Source: Natronoarchaeum mannanilyticum
GTDB lineage: Archaea; Halobacteriota; Halobacteria; Halobacteriales; Natronoarchaeaceae
Direction: 5' to 3'
DNA length: 64,000 nt
Assembly: GCF_039522665.1 (NCBI RefSeq)
Contig: NZ_BAAADV010000001.1
Location: 310,001 to 374,000, forward strand
Shown in pieces: positions 9,131 to 17,438 of this stretch (position 1 is the first letter of the stretch; every line of letters begins with the position of its first letter). The position numbers and the translations under genes are program-made. The notes beneath the pieces are model-generated. The model ran no database searches and was not told the origin of the DNA. It saw only the letters and a program-made list of their open reading frames with translations.

Positions 9131-9868
9131 CTACAGCTCGACGGCCATCATCAGCTCGTCGACGTACTCGCCGTCGATCTTGTAGTGATCCTCGCGGACG
9201 GCCTCGGTCTCCCAGCCGTGCTCCTCGAGGAACTCGACGGCCGCGTCGTTGGTCGCCGGGATGCTCTGGTACACCTTCTCGTAGCCGTTCTTGCCGGCCC
9301 ACTCCAGACCGCGCGAGAGCAGGTGGCTCCCCAGGCCCCGGCCGCGGTACTCGTCGACGACGCCGACGGTCAGCTCGGCGGTGTGGTGGAGCTTCTCCAG
9401 TTCGGGCGCGTTGAGATGAACCCAGCCGACCACCTCGTCGTCGACCGTCGCGACGAAGAACATCCGCGACTCGAGTTCGTTGTGGCGCAACAGCGCCTCC
9501 TGGTGATCCAGTTCCTGAGCGACCGTCTCGGCGACGATGTAGGTGCCCCGCTCGGCGACCTGCCGGATCGCTCCGACGATCCCGGTCAGGTCCTTCTGGC
9601 GAGCCGGCCGCACCGTGAACGTGAACTCCTCGCCGGCGAACTCCTCTTCGCCCTCCTCCTCGATGGCGACCTTGAGATCGCCGTCCGCGGTCGTCTCGAG
9701 GTAGCCGTTGCGCTTCAGGATCGCGAGGTGGTGGCGAAAGCCCCCGCGGTCGTTAGGCAGCACCTCGCGCTGGGCCTCGTCCGGGTCGACCGTCCCGTGG
9801 CGCTCCACGTGGTCGTAGATCCGCTGGCGATCCTCGTGGTCGAACTCCAGCTTCTCCGAGAGCTTCAT
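9131..9868 (-). CDS. wHTH-GNAT acetyltransferase fusion (paralogue 2)
   Basis: A 245-residue protein with the same architecture as that at 7702-8439: an N-terminal winged-helix-like region (EFDHEDRQRIYDHVERHG, GGFRHHLAILKRNGYL) and a C-terminal GNAT domain with VVDEYRGRGLGSHLL as acetyl-CoA loop. Long identical blocks (DLTGIVG, ETVAQE, ESRMFFVATV, VYQSIPATNDAAVEFLE) show a recent duplication. A TATA-like CCTATTT lies about 25-32 bases before the ATG at 9866-9868, suggesting independent leaderless expression of this copy. The substrate is unknown. Confidence 0.87.
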   Translation of the reverse strand: MKLSEKLEFDHEDRQRIYDHVERHGTVDPDEAQREVLPNDRGGFRHHLAILKRNGYLETTADGDLKVAIEEEGEEEFAGEEFTFTVRPARQKDLTGIVGAIRQVAERGTYIVAETVAQELDHQEALLRHNELESRMFFVATVDDEVVGWVHLNAPELEKLHHTAELTVGVVDEYRGRGLGSHLLSRGLEWAGKNGYEKVYQSIPATNDAAVEFLEEHGWETEAVREDHYKIDGEYVDELMMAVEL

Positions 9869-9969
9869 GATTATTGATACCGTTTACCAGGGCAAATAGG
9901 TTGCGGTGACTTTGGCAAGTTCCGGATCGACCGCGCGGAAAAGCGTCGTCAGCGGCGTACCGAGGTTCG

Positions 9970-10398
9970 TTACTCCGGAACTCCAGTCAGAACGCAGGCG
10001 GTGTCGCGCAGATCGTACGTGTCGACGAACGCCTCGGCGGCGGTTCGGATCGGTACGTCGGGGTCGATCCGCTCGCCGTAGCAGCGAGCGTACAGCGCGA
10101 GCCAGGCGTGCAGCGACGCCTCGAGTCGATCCCACTCCTTGCGCTCGAACCGCCGGAACTCGCCGGTTCGGGCGTCGACGTACGTCTCGACGGTCGGCCA
10201 CAGCCCCTCGCGGAGGTACTCCAGCGCCCGCTCGTCGGGATCGGCGGGGGGCTCGAAATCTTCGCGCTCAGCGCGGGCGCGAGCGAGCAAGCGGTCGATC
10301 CGCTCCGCGGGCGACTCGTCAGTCGCGTCGGCGGCCTCGGCGGCCTCGTCGCCCCCGATGTCGGTGGTGTCGTGGTCCCGACGGTCGGCGTCCGCCAC
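9970..10398 (-). CDS. small acidic protein, last gene of the ETF operon
   Basis: A 142-residue protein starting at a GTG four bases after the stop of the ETF:quinone oxidoreductase gene, so almost certainly co-transcribed and translationally linked. The first 40 residues are low-complexity and acidic; the rest is helical with several aromatic residues (YLREGLWPTVETYVDARTG) and one Cys near the end. No cofactor motif is visible. Position suggests a role linked to electron-transfer flavoprotein chemistry, for instance assembly or substrate coupling, but this is inference only. Confidence 0.75.
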   Translation of the reverse strand: MADADRRDHDTTDIGGDEAAEAADATDESPAERIDRLLARARAEREDFEPPADPDERALEYLREGLWPTVETYVDARTGEFRRFERKEWDRLEASLHAWLALYARCYGERIDPDVPIRTAAEAFVDTYDLRDTACVLTGVPE

Positions 10399-10402
10399 GG
10401 GA

Positions 10403-12121
10403 TCACCCCTCGCGGAACTCGACGCCCTTGCCGCCGCGGGGATGTTCCCAGTCGGTGTCGGCGACGACGGCGCAGGTGCCGCATTCCACGCAGGGCTGGG
10501 TGTCGAGGCTCACGAGGCGCTCGGTCGAGCCGTTCGTCTTGACTTCCTCGTCGCGGTAGCAGCCGCCGCCGAAGTCCGCGGCGCTGACCGGACAGGCCGT
10601 CACGGCGGTCCCGCTGGCCTCGTAGGAGTTGTCCAGCAGCTCGATGTGGGGGTTGCCGACGTCGGTGTCGTAGGTCAGCTCGCCGATCCGGTCGGCCAGG
10701 TCCGGCGGCTCGACGTCGTTGCGCGTCTCGACGGGCTCGCCCAGCTCCTCTGCGATGACGGTCGGCAGCGTGACGTACGGCGTCTTCGTGTCCGGAATCA
10801 TCGACACGAGGTACGGCGAGCTGTAGAGGCGCTCCAGGTTCCCGCCGAGCGCACGGACGGCCGCCCGACCGACCGAGGACTCCAGCACCCGATCCGTGAG
10901 ATCCGCGACGGCGTCCTGCTCGCCCAGCGCGCTGACCGCGCGGTACCGCGGCGGCCGGAGCTTCTTCATCACGCCTTCATCTTGGAGGCGCTTCTCGTAG
11001 CGCTCGCCGGCGCTGTGGGGATCGCCCCGGGACCGGGCCTCGACGAACGCCTCGGCGGCGAGCGCGCCCGCTGTGACGGCGTGGTTCATCCCCTTGATGA
11101 TCGGGCCCTGTGCCTGCATCTGGCCGCCGGCGTCGCCCACCAGCACGAGCCGGTCGCGGTGGGGCGAGGTGCTGGCGACCTTCTTCGAGTCCGGGACGAG
11201 CTTCGCGGAGTACTCGCGCTCGTGATACTCGTCGCCGAGCCACTGGCCGAGCAGCGGGTGAGTCAGTAAGGAGTCGAGCAGCTCGTGGGGTTCGGCCTCC
11301 TCGGCGGCGAGGCTATCGAGGTGGAACACCGTCCCGATCGACAGCGACTCTTCGTTCGTGTACAGGAACCCGCCGCCGCGCACGTCCTCGAACAGATCGC
11401 CCGAGAACAGGTGGGCCGCGCCCTCGTCGGGGCCGATGTCGAACCGCTCGTCGATCGCGTCCGGTTCCATGTCGACGACCGCTTTGACGCCCTGGAACCA
11501 CTCGTCGGGCTCCTCCCAGTCCATCAGCCCGGCGTCCCGGGCCAGCTCGGAGTTGACGCCGTCGGCGGCGACGATCAGGTCGGCGGTGATCGGGTCGAGC
11601 TCGTCGCAGGTGACGCCGACGATCCGGCCGTTCTCGCGGAGCAGGCCGTTGACGCGCACGCCAGTCAGGACGCCGCCGCCCGTCTCGCGGGTCATCTCGT
11701 GGACGCGGTCTTCGAGCCACGAGTCCATCGGCCGCCGGAGCACGGCGTCGCACCACTCGGTGTCGTGCTCGTGGAGGTCGGTGATGTCGAACGTCTTGAC
11801 CGTGTCGCCGGCGACGTTGTGGATGTAGTAGTCCGTGACCGGGCGCTCGGTCGCGTGCTCGCGGAAGCCGGGGAACAGCTCGTCGATCGTGTACGGCGCC
11901 GACTCCTCGGCGTAGATCAGCCCGCCCGAGACGTTCTTCGAGCCGGCCTCCGTGCCGCGTTCCAGCACGAGCGTCTCGACGCCGTTGCGCGCCAGCGTCG
12001 CCGCCGCCGCGGCGCCGCCCGGTCCGGCGCCGACGACGACGGCCTCGTAGTGTTCGTGGTCGGTCGCGGTGCCGTACTGCTCGTGGTCGGTCGCGGCGTC
12101 GAGTGGTGCCTGATCAGTCAT
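10403..12121 (-). CDS. fixC: ETF:quinone oxidoreductase (FixC-like) with fused FixX-like tail
   Basis: A 572-residue flavoprotein. The N-terminal FAD fold carries VVVGAGPGGAAAA near residue 30, and a second FAD contact LVLVGDAGGQMQAQ lies mid-protein. The C-terminal 70 residues hold Cys-rich TACPVSAADFGGGCY and QPCVECGTC segments like FixX, which would bind an iron-sulfur cluster. Family members pass electrons from ETF to membrane quinone. ATG 12121 was preferred to the GTG at 12130 because GGAGGTGA sits a proper distance before it; the gene then overlaps the etfA stop by 8 bases. It is the fourth gene of the ferredoxin-etfB-etfA-fixC operon. Confidence 0.9.
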   Translation of the reverse strand: MTDQAPLDAATDHEQYGTATDHEHYEAVVVGAGPGGAAAAATLARNGVETLVLERGTEAGSKNVSGGLIYAEESAPYTIDELFPGFREHATERPVTDYYIHNVAGDTVKTFDITDLHEHDTEWCDAVLRRPMDSWLEDRVHEMTRETGGGVLTGVRVNGLLRENGRIVGVTCDELDPITADLIVAADGVNSELARDAGLMDWEEPDEWFQGVKAVVDMEPDAIDERFDIGPDEGAAHLFSGDLFEDVRGGGFLYTNEESLSIGTVFHLDSLAAEEAEPHELLDSLLTHPLLGQWLGDEYHEREYSAKLVPDSKKVASTSPHRDRLVLVGDAGGQMQAQGPIIKGMNHAVTAGALAAEAFVEARSRGDPHSAGERYEKRLQDEGVMKKLRPPRYRAVSALGEQDAVADLTDRVLESSVGRAAVRALGGNLERLYSSPYLVSMIPDTKTPYVTLPTVIAEELGEPVETRNDVEPPDLADRIGELTYDTDVGNPHIELLDNSYEASGTAVTACPVSAADFGGGCYRDEEVKTNGSTERLVSLDTQPCVECGTCAVVADTDWEHPRGGKGVEFREG

Positions 12122-13823
12122 CGTCCTCACCTCCCGCGGGCGAAGCGGCTTCGTCCGCTTCCATCGATTCGCCGCCCTCCGCGTCGGCCGGCTCGGCGTC
12201 GCCAGCCAGCGCCGCGGCGTCCAGTTCGCCCGATTCGACGGCGTCGATCAGCGTCGGGAGCACCTCGAACAGGTCGCCCTCGACGAAGTAGTCCGAGAAG
12301 TCCCGGATGTCGGCGTCCGGATCGGTGTTGATCGAGACGATCGTGTCGGACTCGTCCATCCCGACCTTGTGCTGGATGGCGCCGGAGATCCCCGCCGCGA
12401 TGTAGAGGTCCGGCTCGACGACCTGCCCCGTCTCGCCGATCTGGCGCTCCTCCTTGGCGTACTGCTCGACGTGGCCCTCGAACTGGTAGGAGGAGGTGAC
12501 GATCCCTCGCGTGATGCCCATGTCGGCGTCCTCGAACGCGTCGGTCAGCTCCAGCCCGAGCTCCATCCCGCGAGTGGGATCGTCGCCGATGCCTCGTCCG
12601 AGCGCCACGACGACCTCGTTGCCGGTGAGATCGACGCCGCCCTCCAGCTGGTCGTAGTCGGTGACCTCGGCGCGCAGCCAGTCCTCGTCGAGGTCGCTCT
12701 CGTGAGTGACGACCTCGCCCTCGCGCTGGGGGTCCGGGTCGGGCAGCTCGAAGCTTCCCGGGATCACGGAGGCTCCTTGCGGGTGGAACTCCCGGCCGGG
12801 GTTGTCCAGACAGAGGATCGTCGAGTACTCGAACCCCGAGAAGTCCGGACGCTTCATGTGGAGCACGCGCTGGAACTCCTTCTTGTCGCCGCCCCGCCCC
12901 ACTTTTGCGGGGTTCGAGATGATCGTATCGTCGATGTACAGCCCCGAGCAGTCGCTCGCGAGCCCTGAGTCGAGTTCGGCCTGGACGAGCGCCGAGAGGT
13001 CACGCCCGTTGTTCGTCGCCGGGAACAGGACGTACCGGGGCTCGTCGTACCCCTTCCAGTCGTACTCCGCGCGGGCCATCTCGGCGAACAGCTCGGTGTA
13101 GGGCTTGTGCCGGAACCGATCCAAGCGCTCGTCGTCGTAGTGGACCGCCACGTCGGCGCCGTACTCGATCGCGAGTTCGGCCTGTTCTTCCACGTCGTCG
13201 CCGATCACGACGGCGACGACTTTCTCCTCGTCGTCCTCCGCGTCCACGTACTCCTCGTTGTACCCGTCCATCAGCTCGCGGGCCTTCCCGAGCATCTCCT
13301 TCGAGACGTCGATGAGCCGGCCCTGCTGGGTCTCGCAGTACACCCACATATCCTCGTAGACGCCGTCTTCGAGCGCCCGGACGTGCTTCTTGTCGGCGGT
13401 CGGGTGGTCGAGCTCGGGATGTTTCTCCTCGGGCGGGAGCGCTTCCTCTTCGTCCTCGTCTTCGCCGCTGCCCTGCACCGAGTCGATGCGGTTCTCGATC
13501 AGGCTCTTGGCGCTCGACCGATCCTCGCCGGCCTCCTCGGCCTCGAGGACGGCTTCGAGCTCCGCGGCGTCCTCGATATCGCGGATCGCGTTGCCGAGTT
13601 CGGCGACCGAGAGTTCCGTCGGGTCGAGTTCCCCGGCCTCGGCGTCGTCGCCCTCGTCTTCGAGCTTCTCGATGCGGTCCTCGATCAGCGTGACGACGTT
13701 CGAGCGGTCCTCGCCCTCGCGCTCCGCGTCGAGGATCGCTTCGAGCTCCTCAACGTCCTCGATCTCCGTCAGCTTCGGGCCGAGTTGGGCGATGTCGTGA
13801 TCGCTCGGATCGATTTCGGGCAT
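12114..13823 (-). CDS. etfA: electron transfer flavoprotein alpha subunit with N-terminal repeats
   Basis: A 569-residue FixB/EtfA protein, much longer than the usual 310-330. Residues from about 145 on are the ETF-alpha body, with the C-terminal FAD site (TGQVVEPDLYIAAGISGAIQ and, further on, INTDPDADI). The extra N-terminus holds two related units at about residues 10-57 and 72-119, each ending GEDRS..LIE.RI, with a 62-residue offset, followed by an acidic linker. EtfA and EtfB form the heterodimer that collects electrons from acyl-CoA dehydrogenases and similar enzymes. It follows etfB by two bases and has GGAGGTGA before its ATG. Confidence 0.93.
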   Translation of the reverse strand: MPEIDPSDHDIAQLGPKLTEIEDVEELEAILDAEREGEDRSNVVTLIEDRIEKLEDEGDDAEAGELDPTELSVAELGNAIRDIEDAAELEAVLEAEEAGEDRSSAKSLIENRIDSVQGSGEDEDEEEALPPEEKHPELDHPTADKKHVRALEDGVYEDMWVYCETQQGRLIDVSKEMLGKARELMDGYNEEYVDAEDDEEKVVAVVIGDDVEEQAELAIEYGADVAVHYDDERLDRFRHKPYTELFAEMARAEYDWKGYDEPRYVLFPATNNGRDLSALVQAELDSGLASDCSGLYIDDTIISNPAKVGRGGDKKEFQRVLHMKRPDFSGFEYSTILCLDNPGREFHPQGASVIPGSFELPDPDPQREGEVVTHESDLDEDWLRAEVTDYDQLEGGVDLTGNEVVVALGRGIGDDPTRGMELGLELTDAFEDADMGITRGIVTSSYQFEGHVEQYAKEERQIGETGQVVEPDLYIAAGISGAIQHKVGMDESDTIVSINTDPDADIRDFSDYFVEGDLFEVLPTLIDAVESGELDAAALAGDAEPADAEGGESMEADEAASPAGGEDDD

Positions 13824-13825
13824 TA

Positions 13826-14692
13826 TCAGTCACCTCCGGCGTAGGGCTGCATCGTTTCGAGCACCTCCCCGAGCTGGTCGGGCTCGGCGGGATCGATCAT
13901 CGTCGCCTCGCGCTCGGCCGGCGCCTTCGGGATCGGGTCGACCGACTCGACGATCGTCGGCGAGCCGTCCAGCCCGATGTAGTCCGGATCGAGATTCAGA
14001 TCCTCGTGGTTCCACGTCGTGAGGTGCTCCTCGTAGTCCTCGGCGCGCTCGGCGGTCTCTTCCTGCAGGTCCTTCAGCGTCAGCCGGTGGTCGGCCCGGC
14101 GGTAGCTGGGCTCGAACTCCGGATCCGCGACGATCACGGCCGGCAGCGGCGCCTCGACGGTCTCGATCTCCTCGACGTCGCCCTCGACCAGACGCTTGGC
14201 GCGAACGCGCTCTTCGTCCTCGTCGACCTCCATCGCGATGACGTGGGTGATCATCGGGCGGTCGAGCCCCCAGGCGGTCTGGAGGCCGGTGTGGCCCGTC
14301 TCCCCGTCGGCGGTCTTGAACCCCGCGAACACGAGGTCGGGCGCGCCGCGGTCGGTCTCGGCGAGTTTCTCGATGCCCGTCGCGAGCGTGATCGCGGTCG
14401 CCCAGGTGTCGGCGGCGGCCATCTCGCGATCGGACAGCAAGAACAGCTCGTCGGCGTACACCGTCTCCATCGCCTCCCGGAGCACGTCCTCGTAGCCCGG
14501 CGGCCCCATGCTCATCACCCCCACCGTGCCGCCGTTGCGAACTTTCGTCTGGAGCGCCGCCTCCAGCGCGAACTCGTCGTTGGGGTTCATCACGGTCGGC
14601 GTCTCGCCGCGCTCGAGATGCCCCTCGTCGTCGAACGATACCTGTCCTTCCCGGAAGTCCGGGACGCCCTTGGTCAGAACCAGTGAGTACAT
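13826..14692 (-). CDS. etfB: electron transfer flavoprotein beta subunit
   Basis: A 288-residue FixA/EtfB protein. It begins MYSLVLTKGVPD, has the NPNDEFALEAAL segment of ETF-beta near residue 38 and a DGETGHTGLQ nucleotide-binding segment around residue 130. It partners EtfA, whose gene starts two bases downstream. A GGAGAGAGG stretch precedes the ATG. ETF-beta normally binds AMP, or FAD in bifurcating types. Whether this complex bifurcates electrons cannot be settled by eye, but the presence of a ferredoxin and a quinone oxidoreductase gene in the same operon makes the question real. Confidence 0.93.
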   Translation of the reverse strand: MYSLVLTKGVPDFREGQVSFDDEGHLERGETPTVMNPNDEFALEAALQTKVRNGGTVGVMSMGPPGYEDVLREAMETVYADELFLLSDREMAAADTWATAITLATGIEKLAETDRGAPDLVFAGFKTADGETGHTGLQTAWGLDRPMITHVIAMEVDEDEERVRAKRLVEGDVEEIETVEAPLPAVIVADPEFEPSYRRADHRLTLKDLQEETAERAEDYEEHLTTWNHEDLNLDPDYIGLDGSPTIVESVDPIPKAPAEREATMIDPAEPDQLGEVLETMQPYAGGD

Positions 14693-14816
14693 ACGTGTGT
14701 CCTCTCTCCGTTGTCGTAACGTCGGTGCCCGCGTGCGATCGTCCTGTCAATTCCCCGGCGATCCCCGTCGCCCCGCCACAACTCGTCGGTCGCTCTCGCT
14801 GCAATCTCCGTCCGCT

Positions 14817-15152
<336 letters not shown>

Positions 15153-15173
15153 CTAGTACCAATTCGGGAGCCT

Positions 15174-15180
15174 ACTTAAA
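15174..15180 (-). promoter_or_regulatory. TATA box of the ferredoxin-ETF operon
   Basis: The minus strand reads ATTTAAGT here, about 28-35 bases before the ferredoxin ATG at 15146. The mRNA should therefore start close to the ATG. Confidence 0.55.
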
Positions 15181-15294
15181 TCTTGGAATAGCCGGGGCGT
15201 AACCGTCACACGAACGGGTAGCATCCCGAAACTGGAGGCGACCGGCGTCAGCGACGCCGGGAAGTTGTTGTGGGATCGCCTCGAAGCGCGAACG

Positions 15295-15462
15295 ATGGCC
15301 GACACCTGCGAGGAGGACGGCTGTGCGGAGCCCGCCGCGGTGCGCCTCCACGTTCCCTGGAGCGAGAATCTGGAAGTGTGCACGTCACACGCGCGATCGC
15401 GCGCTCAGAAGGACGGCGTCGTCGCGGAACCACTCGAGGACGCCGACGCCGAGTGGCCGTGA
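15295..15462 (+). CDS. 55-residue zinc-binding-type small protein
   Basis: Four candidate metal ligands are visible: C5 and C10 (CEEDGC) and CTSH near residues 34-37. This gives a compact CCCH or CCC-type site between a short N-terminal knuckle and a C-terminal acidic tail. Haloarchaea encode many such one-domain zinc proteins, most without known function. ATG 15295 was chosen because the conserved Cys motif starts right after it. It is not clearly part of an operon. Confidence 0.65.
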   Translation: MADTCEEDGCAEPAAVRLHVPWSENLEVCTSHARSRAQKDGVVAEPLEDADAEWP

Positions 15463-15596
15463 CGTCGGCCGCTGGTCCGCGTTTCGGCCCCAGCCAGCCC
15501 ATCGGTAGGCGCGTCAGAAAAGCGTCGGCCTTCGACGACCGAGTTAGAACGCCGCGTAGACGCCGAGAGCGAACGTAGATTCCTCCCGAGGGGAGC

Positions 15597-15836
15597 TCAC
15601 CTCGTCTTCCCCTGTAATCCCATTCCGCCGTCTACCTCGACCGTTCCGTCTCCCTCGACGACCACCTCGCGGCCGCAGTAGGTTATCCGAACGATCGGGG
15701 CGTCTGCCGCTTCCGTCGACTCGATAACTTCCTGTAGCGATTCAGGATCGACCTCCGAGTAGAGCGGCGGCAGATCGATCGGGTCGCACCCCTCTTGTCG
15801 TGCGACCTCGTCGATGATCTCGTAAAGGATCTCCAT
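15597..15836 (-). CDS. stand-alone HalOD1 output-domain protein
   Basis: A 79-residue protein made of one HalOD1 domain: a helix, the signature CDPIDLPPLYSEVDPESL and a beta-rich C-terminal half with the Cys-Gly-Arg turn (ITYCGREVVVEGDG). HalOD1 is a haloarchaeal domain found alone or fused to receiver domains and inferred to be an output module; no biochemical role is established as far as I know. It is one of five in this window. AT-rich sequence 25-35 bases upstream could be its TATA element. Confidence 0.85.
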   Translation of the reverse strand: MEILYEIIDEVARQEGCDPIDLPPLYSEVDPESLQEVIESTEAADAPIVRITYCGREVVVEGDGTVEVDGGMGLQGKTR

Positions 15837-16026
15837 GGACGGGAGTAAGCCATTAAGATAGAAAAGTTATATTTTCACCCGGTCCGCCACACGTTCATCA
15901 GATTGGCATTGACGATCCCCTCGATTACCGACCGAGGCACGACGTCCCGCGATATCCGCCACTCCGCCGGACCAGTTCGGTCGGGGCACCGCACACGTTT
16001 TGTGATCTGCTCGGGTAACTACGGGC

Positions 16027-16518
16027 ATGGAGATCCGTCCGGGGACCGCCGAGGACGCCGAGGCCGTCGCCGACGCCCACCACGCGGCGATCGAGAACCT
16101 CGGCGCGGCCGTCTACGACGACGAGCAGGTGGCGGCCTGGAGCGCGGGTCGAAGCCCCGACGACTACGAGTTCGGCGGCGACGACCGGGACGTCTTCGTC
16201 GCCGAGATCGACGGGGCGGTTCGCGGGTTCGGCTGGCTCTCCCACGACCCCGGTGAACACCTGACGGCCGACGTCGACGGCGAGGTGACGGGGATGTACG
16301 TCCATCCCGACGTGGCGCGGGAAGGCGTCGGGACGGCGCTGCTGGATCGCCTCGAAACCAGGGCCCGCGAGCGCGGACTCGGCGCCCTCGGGATGTGGGC
16401 GTCGATGAACGCCGTTCCCTTCTACGAATCGCAGGGCTACGAACGCGTGGCGGAGCGCGTCCACGAGTTCGGCGGCGGCGTCACCGGGCGGGTGCTGGAG
16501 CTGCGAAAAGATCTTTGA
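16027..16518 (+). CDS. GNAT-family N-acetyltransferase
   Basis: A 163-residue single GNAT domain: an N-terminal MEIRPGTAEDAEAVADAHH motif (strand 1 and helix 1), the VTGMYVHPDVAREGVGTALL acetyl-CoA loop near residues 98-117, and a late NAVPFYESQGY segment. It is distinct from the two wHTH-GNAT fusions at 7.7-9.9 kb. The acceptor substrate is unknown. It is a monocistronic gene. Confidence 0.9.
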   Translation: MEIRPGTAEDAEAVADAHHAAIENLGAAVYDDEQVAAWSAGRSPDDYEFGGDDRDVFVAEIDGAVRGFGWLSHDPGEHLTADVDGEVTGMYVHPDVAREGVGTALLDRLETRARERGLGALGMWASMNAVPFYESQGYERVAERVHEFGGGVTGRVLELRKDL

Positions 16519-16635
16519 GAAACCACCGGCCAACCGACGCGAGTGAGACTCTCACCCGTGACAACGTCGCGTGCTAGCGGCAGGCTACTGGGAGAGAGTG
16601 GCCGGTTAACCGTCCCGGAGCCGTTCGACGAAGTG

Positions 16636-17028
16636 ATGTTAGACACCGATTCGACCACCGAAATGCCGCCGTCGCGACTCGGGCGGCTTCTCTTTGCGAG
16701 CGGTCTCGCGGTGCTCGCGCTTCGCAACCTCACGAACCTCGACGGACGCATCGCCTACGCGGACGCGAAAGGCGTCCCGCTCGCCGACAAGCTGGTTCCC
16801 GCGTCGAGCGGCCTCCTGCTGGGCGGCAGCGTCGGCATCGGGCTCTGGAAACTCCCCCGGATCGCCGCGGGCAGCATCGCCGCGTTCTTCGTCGGCGTCA
16901 CGCCGCTCATGCACGACTTCTGGGCCGTCGACGAAGAGTCCCGCGGCGAGGAGCTCACGTCGTTCCTCCAGAACCTGACGCTGCTCGGCGCTGCGATCGC
17001 GTTCTTCCGGCGAGCGGGTCGAAACTGA
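16636..17028 (+). CDS. DoxX-like small membrane protein
   Basis: A 130-residue protein with about four membrane helices. The arrangement RLLFASGLAVLALRNLTNLDGRIAYADAKG, here cited only as RLLFASGLAVLALRNL, then PASSGLLLGGSVGIGLWK and PLMHDFWAVD, resembles DoxX/SURF4-like proteins. Those are usually linked to respiratory or redox membrane complexes, but many have no known role. ATG 16636 was taken as start; GTG 16633 or ATG 16663 are alternatives. Confidence 0.72.
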   Translation: MLDTDSTTEMPPSRLGRLLFASGLAVLALRNLTNLDGRIAYADAKGVPLADKLVPASSGLLLGGSVGIGLWKLPRIAAGSIAAFFVGVTPLMHDFWAVDEESRGEELTSFLQNLTLLGAAIAFFRRAGRN

Positions 17029-17438
17029 CGGGCTGGTCGACAACCACCTCGTCAGGCGAATCTCCTTCAACTCTGGTTCATTCGACTACCTGTGAATGGA
17101 ATCACCGCTTAGTGAGGATGCGTATTGAACGGAATACATTTGTTACAGGGAATCGATAGAGCTTCTATGCGTCTGCCTTCCTCCACTCTTGGAAGAGTAG
17201 TGCTGCTGCTTGTCATTCTGCTAATCATATTGCCAGTTGCGGGTTTTACTACCTACATCACGCTTCCAGTAGCAGTTGTCCTGTTACTAGGGTACATGAT
17301 AAGACAGCGCTCTCAGTAGTCAGCTAACTGAATCAGTAGCTCGCCTGTACTTACCGCCTCACCTCAGGATCTAGTAGCTGTTGAAAGTGACATAGGGTCA
17401 ACAAGGACCCTTCTCGTCCGAATCCTCCCGACCCGGCG
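17029..17438. other. low-GC intergenic patch between DoxX-like and bactofilin genes
   Basis: About 400 bases that are visibly AT-richer than everything around them, with codons and words (tta, aat, cta) rare elsewhere in the window. It contains only one plausible gene, the small hydrophobic frame at 17167-17319. No terminal inverted repeats, target duplication or transposase remnant could be seen. It could be a relic of foreign DNA or an unusually AT-rich regulatory region. Confidence 0.5.
17167..17319 (+). CDS. possible 50-residue membrane protein in low-GC DNA
   Basis: A short frame from ATG 17167, almost wholly hydrophobic: two adjacent membrane segments (VVLLLVILLIILPVAG and TLPVAVVLLLGYMI) and a basic tail RQRSQ. 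A longer reading from a TTG at 17125 is possible. Codon choice is unlike that of neighbouring genes and there is no acidic bias. The hydrophobic two-helix layout is more than chance would usually give, but no family is recognised. Confidence 0.45.
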   Translation: MRLPSSTLGRVVLLLVILLIILPVAGFTTYITLPVAVVLLLGYMIRQRSQ

